Shown here: positions 1 to 4,886 of the stretch, piece after piece
Numbering within the stretch: position 1 is the first letter of the stretch
Layout: the number at the start of each line of letters is the position of its first letter
Source of the DNA: Deltaproteobacteria bacterium
GTDB lineage: Bacteria > Desulfobacterota > WTBG01
Length of the DNA stretch: 5,020 nucleotides
NCBI GenBank assembly: GCA_013139225.1
Contig: WTBG01000169.1
Location: forward strand, 1-5,020
Reading direction: 5' to 3'
The notes under the pieces: model-generated
Database searches by the model: none
What the model saw: the letters and a program-made list of their open reading frames with translations, nothing else
What the model was told of the DNA's origin: nothing
Translations under genes and position numbers: made by a program

Positions 1-73
1 AGACTCCGGCAATCAGTAGAATGATAGTGATGATAACGAAAACGCCGCAGATTATAAGGATCCATTTTTTCAT
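1..73 (-). CDS. N-terminus of a small membrane-anchored or secreted protein (partial)
   Basis: Only the first 24 codons lie in the window; the gene continues past the left edge. The visible peptide starts MKKW and is then almost entirely Ile, Leu, Val, Phe, Ala and Gly, with one Cys at residue 9 and one Thr at residue 16. This is a signal peptide or a single N-terminal transmembrane helix. Two in-frame ATGs are available, at 79 and 73. A perfect AGGAGG (minus strand, 86-81) lies 7 bases before the one at 73 but only 1 base before the one at 79, so 73 is the likely start. The gene lies downstream of the lipoprotein gene on the same strand, with a terminator hairpin between them, so it may have its own promoter, although I see no good one. 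Function cannot be judged from this fragment. Confidence 0.6.
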   Translation of the reverse strand, partial: MKKWILIICGVFVIITIILLIAGV

Positions 74-121
74 AATCATGCCTCCTTCATCAATTGTTAG
101 AAAACTTAATCGTCAATCAAT

Positions 122-163
122 AGAAAAGGCTTTGTGGGTTTCTACTCCAACAAAGCCTTTTCT
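122..163 (-). terminator. Intrinsic terminator behind the lipoprotein gene
   Basis: A perfect 14-base inverted repeat (122-135 and 150-163) encloses a 14-base loop. Read on the minus strand, the 5' arm begins AGAAAAGGC and the 3' arm ends GCCTTTTCT, running into ATTG. This gives the A-rich to T-rich layout of a Rho-independent terminator. It begins 33 bases after the stop codon of the lipoprotein gene at 197. The T-tract is interrupted by a C, and the arms are symmetrical enough to act on either strand. Confidence 0.65.
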
Positions 164-196
164 CATATGTAATCTGTCTCTATGCTACAGGAATTT

Positions 197-583
197 TTAA
201 TCGACGGTGGTGGGCTGTATTTGTTCCGGCGATTTGTTGGAAAGTGAATTCCCGACATCACCTTTGACGTCCCACGACCCGTAACTGAAAAGAAAAATCG
301 ACCAGCCTGTCGAACTTATTTGAGGACTGATTATAAAATCTCCATCACCGTCCTTCAAACAGTCGTTAACGGCGTTCTCAAGGGTTGGACTCCCAGCAAA
401 AGGTATACACAAAATCCAAAAACGACTATCACTCCCTTTTCGGTCGCGGACTACCTTGGTTCTTGCCATATCAACACGGCTTAATTCAACATTCTTTGTT
501 GAAATGAATGTGAAACCTCTCTGATGTACAGTACAACCAAAACTAAGTGCGGCGATTGCCAAAACAATACCTAATTTCTTCAT
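197..583 (-). CDS. Small predicted lipoprotein, function unknown
   Basis: A 128-residue protein with a lipoprotein-type signal: MKK, a hydrophobic core at residues 4-15, then LSFGC with Cys17 as the expected lipidation site. Phe before the Gly makes the lipobox imperfect. The mature part has no recognised catalytic motif. It has a Ser-Thr-Lys-Asn-Val stretch near residues 28-32, a hydrophobic strand (FWILCIPFAG) near 55-64, an acidic DGDGDF segment near 78-83, and a Tyr-Gly-Ser-Trp-Asp-Val-Lys-Gly-Asp-Val motif near 101-110. This layout reminds me of small, uncharacterised envelope lipoproteins (TRL-like type), but that is a recollection and not an assignment. The start is well supported: AGGAGG (594-589) stands 5 bases before the ATG. 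The gene is monocistronic or the last of its unit, as the terminator at 122-163 follows. The preceding region on the same strand lacks a convincing promoter. Confidence 0.8.
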   Translation of the reverse strand: MKKLGIVLAIAALSFGCTVHQRGFTFISTKNVELSRVDMARTKVVRDRKGSDSRFWILCIPFAGSPTLENAVNDCLKDGDGDFIISPQISSTGWSIFLFSYGSWDVKGDVGNSLSNKSPEQIQPTTVD

Positions 584-715
584 TCAATCCTCCTCTCAAT
601 CATTTTAAAATTTGTGGTGAGTTAACAAACCTAACATAAAGCTACAGATAAGCATTAGAATGCCTAATCCAGTAACATCACTTGTCTATTAAGTCAAGTT
701 TTTTTGATATTTTGA

Positions 716-769
716 ATTTCTGAGATTCATTATCAGGGAATCTCCTGGCGGTGTTCTGACCTCAGAAAT
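716..769. repeat. Cluster of TTCTGA half-sites forming overlapping dyads
   Basis: ATTTCTGAG (716-724) is the exact inverse of CTCAGAAAT (761-769). Inside these, GAGATTC (722-728) pairs with GAATCTC (738-744) around a 9-base loop. In addition, TTCTGACCTCAGAA (754-767) is a 6+6 palindrome with a 2-base centre. The half-site TTCTGA therefore occurs twice direct (718, 754) and once inverted (762). This could be an operator for a dimeric regulator or an alternative-fold RNA leader. No regulator can be named. Confidence 0.4.
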
Positions 770-864
770 AATATATCTGGCTTAATATAACCACATTCAT
801 ATTATGCAAAAAAAGAAAATGGCTGAATCTGGCCATCTATAGGAGTGTTACTCATTCATACAAA

Positions 865-893
865 ACAATGTAAGATTACTTCTAATCCATTGT
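865..893. repeat. Bulged stem-loop
   Basis: ACAATG (865-870) pairs with CATTGT (888-893), and the adjoining GATTA (874-878) pairs with TAATC (883-887) around a CTTC tetraloop. A 3-base bulge (TAA, 871-873) lies on one side only. That is 11 base pairs in a 29-base element. There is no T-run on the plus side, so it does not look like a terminator. Its role is unknown. Confidence 0.35.
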
Positions 894-1025
894 AAAGAAA
901 ACACTTTTGAAGAACCTCAGATATGTTTAGTTATGAAATATTTTATGGCACATTGTTTGCTAATTCAGTCAGGTACAATTGCAAATCATGGGTTCTACAC
1001 AAAAGGAGTAAAGAAGGGTGAGATT

Positions 1026-1208
1026 ATGAGGAAAAAAGTTAAAGGTGTTGAGGAAGCATTAGAAGTTTTAGAAACACTTTGCATTTGTTGGATAACCACA
1101 AACAGAATTGAAAACAGCTTATGGGAAAAAGGCGTGGCTTTTTTCGATAGAAGTTATTGCCGTGTCGCATATTACGATGAGGTACATAACATGCTTTCAA
1201 TTCATTAA
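1026..1208 (+). CDS. Possible small ORF of 60 residues, unrecognised
   Basis: From the ATG at 1026 a 60-residue protein can be read (begins MRKKVKGVEEALEVLETL, ends NMLSIH). The start is favoured over the upstream ATG at 933 because an AAGGG/GGTG Shine-Dalgarno-like stretch (1014-1020) lies 5 to 7 bases before it; the ATG at 933 has none. The first 18 residues look like an amphipathic helix. The remainder is rich in Cys, Trp and His and matches nothing I recognise. A second frame overlaps it from 1108. With AT-rich surroundings and no operon context, this may be a genuine small gene, a frameshifted remnant or chance. Confidence 0.25.
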   Translation: MRKKVKGVEEALEVLETLCICWITTNRIENSLWEKGVAFFDRSYCRVAYYDEVHNMLSIH

Positions 1209-1237
1209 AAGCACACTCATAAAGAAGGAAAAGATAT

Positions 1238-1335
1238 TGATTAAAAAGTCTGCGGTGTGCGTGCTTCAGGGCTTAGAGATTAATAATAATAGTTTAGAAG
1301 ACCTAACATCACGGCAATTGCGGACTTTTTAATCA
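1238..1335. repeat. 98-base element with 16-base inverted ends
   Basis: The left end, TGATTAAAAAGTCTGC (1238-1253), and the right end, GCGGACTTTTTAATCA (1320-1335), are inverse complements at 15 of 16 positions. The one mismatch is a G-U pair in RNA, and the helix can continue inward through 1256/1317. Inside, CGTG (1260-1263) can pair with CACG (1310-1313), making a long rod-like fold. I see no target-site duplication at the ends (flanks ATAT and TCTC). The element could be a non-autonomous inverted-repeat element, a structured RNA, or a long two-way terminator, since a T5 tract follows the GC part. No gene lies within it. Confidence 0.5.
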
Positions 1336-1350
1336 TCTCATTTTAAAACT

Positions 1351-1380
1351 TTTACTTCAACTTAAATTCTTTAATATAAG
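1351..1380 (+). promoter_or_regulatory. Candidate sigma70-type promoter for the helix-turn-helix gene pair
   Basis: TTTACT (1351-1356, 4 of 6 to the -35 consensus) and TATAAG (1375-1380, 5 of 6 to the -10 consensus) are separated by 18 bases. They lie about 70 bases upstream of the first helix-turn-helix copy and just after the 98-base inverted repeat. In AT-rich DNA such matches arise easily. Confidence 0.3.
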
Positions 1381-1406
1381 GACTATCCACTATTAACAAT
1401 AAACCG

Positions 1407-1596
1407 GAGATATTGTACCGTCAAAAACTATTAAAACAGAGGTGTTAATAAAATGCAATTAAAAGCAGAAGACAAAAATCACTATTCCTTATCCAAACCA
1501 TCTCAAAAGCTGAAAGCTGCCAAAGATACAACCAGAAATTATCACAACCAGAATAACATTAAAGATCGGGGAGTAATGAGGAGACGGTTTATATCA
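1407..1596 (+). repeat. Tandem duplication, upstream (decayed) unit
   Basis: This stretch aligns with 1711-1902. The shared 5' leader includes CAAAAACTATT (1422-1432 versus 1726-1736). After a 2-base gap the coding parts align without indels from ATG 1453 versus ATG 1759 through 48 codons, with about two thirds of bases identical by eye (96 of 144). The best-kept block is TCTCAAAAG through AGAAATTAT. Similarity fades past about 1596. Confidence 0.7.
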
Positions 1597-1695
1597 CATG
1601 AAAAGAATATTGTCCCTTTGATCAGGTTATCTGCCTTATTTTTTTGTCTGTCTTTTTGGTATGTGATTTTCAGGCTTGTCAGAGCAATATTTTAA
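1453..1695 (+). pseudogene. Degenerate copy of the helix-turn-helix protein gene
   Basis: The 80-residue frame opens at ATG 1453 behind GAGG (1439-1442). Its first 48 residues are collinear with the intact protein at 1759-1941: 20 identities are seen in about 50 aligned residues, including the DK, YS, SQKL, T-R-N-Y, VM-R and FI positions. Positions typical of the family are lost: the turn and recognition-helix residues N-V-T-T-V become K-A-A-K-D, and the Trp before Phe-Ile becomes Arg. After residue 50 the acidic helix of the family is missing. Instead the frame runs into a hydrophobic tail (about residues 58-80) encoded by T-rich DNA, unlike any normal end of this family. I infer a decayed paralogue whose open frame may survive by chance. 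A functional small protein with a DNA-binding-like head and a membrane tail cannot be excluded. Confidence 0.55.
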
Positions 1696-1704
1696 TTTTA
1701 TCTA
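1676..1704 (+). promoter_or_regulatory. Weak candidate promoter for the intact helix-turn-helix gene
   Basis: TTGTCA (1676-1681, 5 of 6 to the -35 consensus) is followed after 17 bases by TATCTA (1699-1704, only 3 of 6 to the -10). It would start transcription about 45 bases before the ATG at 1759, at the edge of the duplicated unit. Alternatively the gene is read from the candidate promoter at 1351. Confidence 0.2.
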
Positions 1705-1710
1705 TCACTA

Positions 1711-1902
1711 GAAATACTACATCAGCAAAAACTATTGAAAAAGTGGAGGAGAAAAACAATGCCGACTACAATAAGAGACAAAACACTTTATTCTGTTCCA
1801 GAGTTATCTCAAAAGTTGAATGTTACCACAGTAACAATCAGAAATTATCTGAAGCAGAGTAAACTTAAAGGGCAAAAAGTAATGGGTAGGTGGTTTATAT
1901 TA
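1711..1902 (+). repeat. Tandem duplication, downstream (intact) unit
   Basis: Partner of the unit at 1407-1596, offset by 304 bases in the leader and 306 in the coding part. It contains the leader and most of the intact helix-turn-helix gene. Confidence 0.7.
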
Positions 1903-1941
1903 GGTGATGATATAGAAGAGTTCTTCGGGGAACTTCAGTAA
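1759..1941 (+). CDS. Excisionase/MerR-type helix-turn-helix DNA-binding protein (HTH_17-like)
   Basis: A 60-residue protein made of little more than one winged helix-turn-helix domain. It shows the usual order: LYSVPELSQKL (first helix, about residues 10-20), NVTTVTIRNYLKQSKL (turn and recognition helix, 21-36), then K-V-M-G-R-W-F-I (the wing, about 40-47) and GDDIEEFF (last helix, 49-56). This is the pattern of the excisionase-family or MerR-like HTH_17 domain found in phage and plasmid Xis proteins and small regulators. The start at 1759 is supported by GGAGGAG (1745-1751) 7 bases upstream; the earlier in-frame ATG at 1735 would place that site inside the gene. No integrase, recombinase or att-like site is visible nearby, so I would not call it an excisionase by function. 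It follows a decayed copy of itself and is convergent with bioD, 48 bases apart. Confidence 0.88.
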   Translation: MPTTIRDKTLYSVPELSQKLNVTTVTIRNYLKQSKLKGQKVMGRWFILGDDIEEFFGELQ

Positions 1942-1989
1942 GAGCAAATATTACAAATGCAGTTTTAGCAGAAATTGCACCTCACTACA

Positions 1990-2697
1990 CTACATCTCTC
2001 TCAACAGATCTGCATCTACATGCTCATCAAGTAAATCAGCAATCAATTCCATATTTTCACAATGAGGAACAGGGAGAAAAGGAATTACACCCAGTAGGGG
2101 AAGCCCTGATAGTTCCTTAATAACCCGGGGGTTGTCATTTGTAGAAAGATCATCATTTGGGCTAAGATTATTAATGATAATACCCAAAACAGTCAATCCA
2201 CTGCTTCGAGCACACCCCACGGTAAGTAAAGTGTGGTTGATAGTACCCAAAGCATTCCGTGCTACCACAATCACAGGAATCCCCAAAAGCTTGATTAAGT
2301 CTACATTGGTAAAGGTTTTATAAAGTGGTGACAGTAATCCCCCTGCTCCCTCAACCAAGACAACATCATACTTTAGTTCAAGCTGCTGGTAAATTGACTT
2401 TACATTCTCCAGATCAATTTCTACACCCTCCAACTCAGCCGCTATGCTGGGGGCCAGAGGATGCTCCAAACGATAGGGAACGATCAAATCTAAATCATCG
2501 ATAGAAGCTGACATCTCTTTTAAAAAAAGTGCATCACGGGGTTGTAATACTCCATCCGATCTTACACAGCCACTCTCGATCGGTTTCATAACACCTGCAC
2601 GCTTCCCCATCTTAAGCCACATTCTGGCCAGTCCACCGGCGATAAAAGTCTTCCCCACTTCTGTATCAGTCCCTGTTATAAAGATACCATTTGCCAT
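1990..2697 (-). CDS. bioD: ATP-dependent dethiobiotin synthetase BioD
   Basis: A 235-residue cytoplasmic enzyme, full length for the family (about 220-240), that closes the ureido ring of 7,8-diaminopelargonate with CO2 and ATP to give dethiobiotin, the penultimate step of biotin synthesis. Visible motifs in order: the P-loop GTDTEVGKT at residues 9-17; the KPIESG substrate loop at 38-43; HPLAPS at 79-84; EGAGG at 116-120; the LGTINHTLLT segment at 150-159; and an INN nucleotide-base contact at 175-177. All key residues are present. The start MANGIFITG is what the family expects, but the DNA before the ATG shows no clear Shine-Dalgarno sequence. It is the last gene of the visible biotin cluster, separated from the preceding gene by 228 bases that carry inverted octamer repeats. 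No clear terminator follows, so its transcript may run antisense into the helix-turn-helix gene. Confidence 0.97.
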   Translation of the reverse strand: MANGIFITGTDTEVGKTFIAGGLARMWLKMGKRAGVMKPIESGCVRSDGVLQPRDALFLKEMSASIDDLDLIVPYRLEHPLAPSIAAELEGVEIDLENVKSIYQQLELKYDVVLVEGAGGLLSPLYKTFTNVDLIKLLGIPVIVVARNALGTINHTLLTVGCARSSGLTVLGIIINNLSPNDDLSTNDNPRVIKELSGLPLLGVIPFLPVPHCENMELIADLLDEHVDADLLREM

Positions 2698-2925
2698 GAA
2701 CGTCTTGGAAGTTCTACAATTTATTGAAGTTAAGAGTGTTTTCTAGTGGTTATTAATCTTGCCTTACTCATGAGGTACCGGAAGGCTTATGTACTGGAGT
2801 AATAGAGTATTGGAATAAGGCATATGTGAAATCCTTTGCGAGTTGAGAAGAAAGAATATCGTTGAACCTGTAACACGAAACGCGTAACTCACAACCCTTG
2901 TTAAAATCATTACTCCACTACTCCA
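2698..2925. other. Intergenic gap within the biotin cluster
   Basis: This 228-base non-coding stretch lies between the unknown protein gene and bioD. It holds the octamer repeat arms at 2795-2818 and 2910-2933, a TGCCTTA/TAAGGCA inverted pair (2760-2766, 2816-2822) and a CTCATGAG palindrome (2767-2774) directly followed by GGTACC. I see no good promoter or Shine-Dalgarno sequence for bioD in it. Confidence 0.6.
2795..2818 (+). repeat. Triple octamer repeat, left arm
   Basis: Three consecutive 8-base units read TGGAGTAA, TAGAGTAT and TGGAATAA, variants of TGGAGTAA. This arm is the inverted partner of the one at 2910-2933. The two match at 21 of 26 positions when the next two bases are included. 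Two of the five differences would still allow G-U pairs in RNA. Confidence 0.65.
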
Positions 2926-2933
2926 TTATTCCA
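2910..2933 (-). repeat. Triple octamer repeat, right arm, overlapping a stop codon
   Basis: Read on the minus strand the units are TGGAATAA, TGGAGTAG and TGGAGTAA. The first unit contains the last Glu codon and the TAA stop of the 154-residue protein (stop at 2926-2928), so the repeat reaches into the coding sequence. With the arm at 2795-2818 it could form a long stem enclosing about 90 bases. Confidence 0.65.
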
Positions 2934-3390
2934 CCTGCGGTGAAGCTCCTGCGTCCTTTTCTTCTTGCCGAACAACAGGCAGGAACTGTTCTCCTTCTTT
3001 TCCAAAAATAAGTATCCCCCACTCATTCACCTGAGCAACTACCTCTCCACTATCATTATCCTTTACAACCAGATAGGGACTGTGTTGAGTAATCTCTCTT
3101 GCTCGCGATAGATTCCTTATAAAGTCACTCTTCTCATCCGCATCTAAAAAGCTCCACGATGATGAGACAAACACTTCATAGTTTCTGTCATCTTTAAAAC
3201 ATTTAATACGCTTTATGAGGCCATCTTCCATGAGCAGTGCTAGTTTTTCATTAATCCACTTAGCCGCCCACAGTTTCTCCTTAAGGGAAAATCTTTCACC
3301 CTCTTCCTTAGCCCACCGTTCAGCCTGTGAGGAAAAGAAATAAGAGAATGATAAGATCACGACAAAAACAAATACGAGAATTCCTTTCAC
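2926..3390 (-). CDS. Unrecognised membrane-anchored or exported protein within the biotin operon
   Basis: A 154-residue protein that I do not recognise as any biotin enzyme. Residues 3-19 are strongly hydrophobic after MKG. This is either a membrane anchor or a signal peptide, with a possible cleavage site after Ser-Gln-Ala (21-23). A highly charged helical segment follows (about 24-50, rich in Glu, Lys and Trp), then what looks like a small alpha/beta domain: a YEVFVSSSWSFL strand-turn near 70-81, a DEKSDFIRNLSRARE helix near 84-98, and a final beta part with PYLVV, DNDSGEVVA and NEWGILIFG. The start is GTG 3390: AAGGAG (3405-3400) lies 9 bases before it, whereas it abuts the ATG at 3399 with no spacing and the longer TTG frame from 3417 has no ribosome site. 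The gene is tightly coupled to bioA, whose stop lies 13 bases upstream. A role in biotin metabolism is suggested by context only. Confidence 0.85.
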   Translation of the reverse strand: MKGILVFVFVVILSFSYFFSSQAERWAKEEGERFSLKEKLWAAKWINEKLALLMEDGLIKRIKCFKDDRNYEVFVSSSWSFLDADEKSDFIRNLSRAREITQHSPYLVVKDNDSGEVVAQVNEWGILIFGKEGEQFLPVVRQEEKDAGASPQVE

Positions 3391-3399
3391 AGCTATCAT

Positions 3400-3405
3400 C
3401 TCCTT
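3400..3405 (-). promoter_or_regulatory. Ribosome binding site that decides a GTG start and overlaps the bioA stop
   Basis: AAGGAG on the minus strand shares bases with the bioA TAA stop (3406-3404) and stands 9 bases before GTG 3390. This favours the 154-residue reading and suggests translational coupling with bioA. Confidence 0.7.
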
Positions 3406-4789
3406 AAGATGAGGCAATTTCTTTTATAGAATGGAATACAATCTCTACCAATCTTTCTAAGTGCTCACAAGAAATATTCAAAGGGGGCATAATAACAATT
3501 ACATCGCCTAAGGGTCTAACAATCAATCCCCTTTTTCTTGCTTCCAGAATAACCTTGATCCCTACCTTTTCTTCGAGGGGATAGGATTCTTTACTATCCC
3601 TTTCTTTTACCAACTCAATACCAACCATAAAACCTTTCTGCCTTACATCCCCAACATGAGGTAAGTCCAGAAAGGGTTTTAACTTCTCTTCTAAAAAGCA
3701 GATCTTCTCCTTAAGTTCTTCCAGAGTACAATCTTTCTCAAATATATCCAAACTGGCCAAGGCCGCATTACAGGCTAGGGGATTACCGGTATAGGAGTGC
3801 CCATGAAAAAGAGTTTTAAGCTGTCTATATTCACCCAGAAATGCATCATAGACTTCTTCGTTTGTTAATGTAGCCGCCAGAGGCAGGTATCCTCCGCTAA
3901 TCCCTTTGGCAATACACATCAAATCTGGTACTACCCCTTCCTGCTCACAGGCAAACATGGTGCCAGTTCGGCCAAATCCTGTAGCAACCTCATCAGCAAT
4001 CATTAAAATATTATATTGAGAACATAATCTCCTTATCTCTTTTAAATACCCCGGTGGGGAAACAATCATACCTCCAGCACCTTGAACCACAGGTTCTATT
4101 ATCAGAGCCGCTACCTCCTGTTGATGTTTTTTCATTACATCTTCTGCCTGATTTAAACAATCCAGGTTACAGGAGGGGTAGCTCTTCCCCAAACCACACC
4201 TGTAACAATAGGGAGAAGGAACACGATAAGTAGAAAACAGCAAAGGCTTATACAATGTGTGGAACGTATCAATCCCTCCCACACTCACAGCACCCAGGGT
4301 ATCCCCATGATAAGCAAGGTTTAGAGAAATAAACTTATGTTTTTCTTTTTTGATTGGAGATGTCTGCTGCCAATATTGGAAAGCCATCTTTAACGCAATT
4401 TCTACTGCCGTGGAACCGCCGTCAGAATAAAAAACTTTATCAAGACCATCAGGAGTAATTTCAACCAGTTTTTTAGCCAGCTTGATGGCAGGAACATTAG
4501 AAAGGCCAAGCAAGGTAGAATGAGATATCTCTTTTACCTGATTGATAATAGCCCGATTAATCTCTTCTCGCCCATGTCCATGAATAGTTACCCAGAGGGA
4601 AGAAACTCCATCCAGATACTTATTGCCATAAATATCTATCAAGAAAGAACCTTCCCCTTTTTCTATGATGAGAGGTTTCTCATCACAATAGTCCTTCATT
4701 TGAGTAAAGGGATGCCATAGGTATTGCTTATCCCACTGCTCAAGCTGCTCCACATCCAGAGTGTTCCTATGTTGTTCCATGGTCTTCAT
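3404..4789 (-). CDS. bioA: Adenosylmethionine-8-amino-7-oxononanoate (or lysine-dependent) aminotransferase BioA
   Basis: A 461-residue class III aminotransferase, usual length for the family, that uses pyridoxal phosphate (PLP) to convert 7-keto-8-aminopelargonate to 7,8-diaminopelargonate in the cytoplasm. Motifs numbered from 4789: WHPFTQM at 25-31 (substrate pocket); SDGGSTAVEIALKMA from 122 (PLP phosphate loop); YHGDT at 160-164; the PLP-ring Asp in DEVATGFGRTG at 266-276; the Schiff-base Lys295 in IAKGISGGYLPLA; HGHSYTGNP at 329-337; and Arg425 in RPLGD (substrate carboxylate). Four Cys (195, 198, 207, 211) form a C-x2-C-x8-C-x3-C cluster seen in part of the BioA family. Phe at the position where the E. 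coli enzyme has Tyr in WHPYT recalls lysine-using BioK-type enzymes, so the amino donor is open. The start is uncertain among TTG 4798, ATG 4789 and ATG 4780; only a GAGGG close to these offers weak support. It lies between bioC and the coupled unknown gene. Confidence 0.96.
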   Translation of the reverse strand: MKTMEQHRNTLDVEQLEQWDKQYLWHPFTQMKDYCDEKPLIIEKGEGSFLIDIYGNKYLDGVSSLWVTIHGHGREEINRAIINQVKEISHSTLLGLSNVPAIKLAKKLVEITPDGLDKVFYSDGGSTAVEIALKMAFQYWQQTSPIKKEKHKFISLNLAYHGDTLGAVSVGGIDTFHTLYKPLLFSTYRVPSPYCYRCGLGKSYPSCNLDCLNQAEDVMKKHQQEVAALIIEPVVQGAGGMIVSPPGYLKEIRRLCSQYNILMIADEVATGFGRTGTMFACEQEGVVPDLMCIAKGISGGYLPLAATLTNEEVYDAFLGEYRQLKTLFHGHSYTGNPLACNAALASLDIFEKDCTLEELKEKICFLEEKLKPFLDLPHVGDVRQKGFMVGIELVKERDSKESYPLEEKVGIKVILEARKRGLIVRPLGDVIVIMPPLNISCEHLERLVEIVFHSIKEIASS

Positions 4790-4798
4790 TTCCCTCAA

Positions 4799-4886
4799 TG
4801 AATATAGACCTACCTCGGCTAGTATCCAGAATCACCTCTAATTACAACAGCACATCCTATAGGTAAAAAGGGGAATTGAAACTGAA
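4799..4886. other. Intergenic spacer between bioC and bioA
   Basis: An 88-base gap within the apparent operon. On the minus strand a TTGTAA, 17 bases, TACTAG arrangement is present, but it is too weak to call a promoter. There is no BirA-type operator (paired TTGTTAAC-like arms) and no terminator hairpin. Confidence 0.4.

Larger units (their letters stand above)
595..1025. other. Intergenic region with several inverted repeats and no convincing gene
   Basis: About 430 bases upstream of the divergent lipoprotein gene. All frames are broken by stops, and the one longer reading frame crossing its end (from 933) has no ribosome binding site at its first ATG. What it does hold is dyad symmetry: an imperfect palindrome around 680-699 (CTTG...CAAG with inner CT/AG pairs), a repeat cluster at 716-769, a short ATGGC/GCCAT dyad near 817-834, and a stem-loop at 865-893. 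The region is AT-rich. It may be regulatory sequence for the flanking genes or decayed accessory DNA. Confidence 0.5.

Noticed and set aside
142..149. CTACTCCA in the terminator loop as another copy of the octamer repeat
   Set aside because: A single 8-base match is expected by chance when variants and both strands are allowed, and it is not in tandem.
611..630. GTTAACAA near 621-628 as a BirA (biotin repressor) operator
   Set aside because: Only one arm fits; no TTGTTAAC-like partner lies at the right spacing, and the site is far from the biotin genes.
669..697. TTGACT on the minus strand (697-692) as the -35 of a lipoprotein promoter
   Set aside because: At 17 bases spacing the -10 would be TACTGG, with only two matches to consensus, and neighbouring spacings are no better. 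The half-palindrome CTTG...CAAG around it is noted only as a dyad.
1108..1332. Plus-strand frame of 74 residues overlapping the possible small ORF at 1026
   Set aside because: It has no Shine-Dalgarno sequence, and its end runs through the 98-base inverted repeat, so the composition is explained by the repeat.
1644..1862. Plus-strand frame of 72 residues overlapping the intact helix-turn-helix gene
   Set aside because: Out-of-frame shadow of the duplicated unit with no family features.
1958..1979. Stem-loop TGCAGTTT / AAATTGCA just after the helix-turn-helix gene as a terminator
   Set aside because: The 8-pair stem is AT-rich with one G-U pair and is followed by CCTCACTACAC on the plus strand, with no T-run. 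On the minus strand the stem has an A-C mismatch.
2132..2323. Plus-strand frame of 63 residues inside bioD
   Set aside because: It is antisense to a clear enzyme gene, has no ribosome site and no family resemblance.
4520..4720. Plus-strand frame of 66 residues inside bioA
   Set aside because: Antisense shadow of conserved bioA coding sequence.
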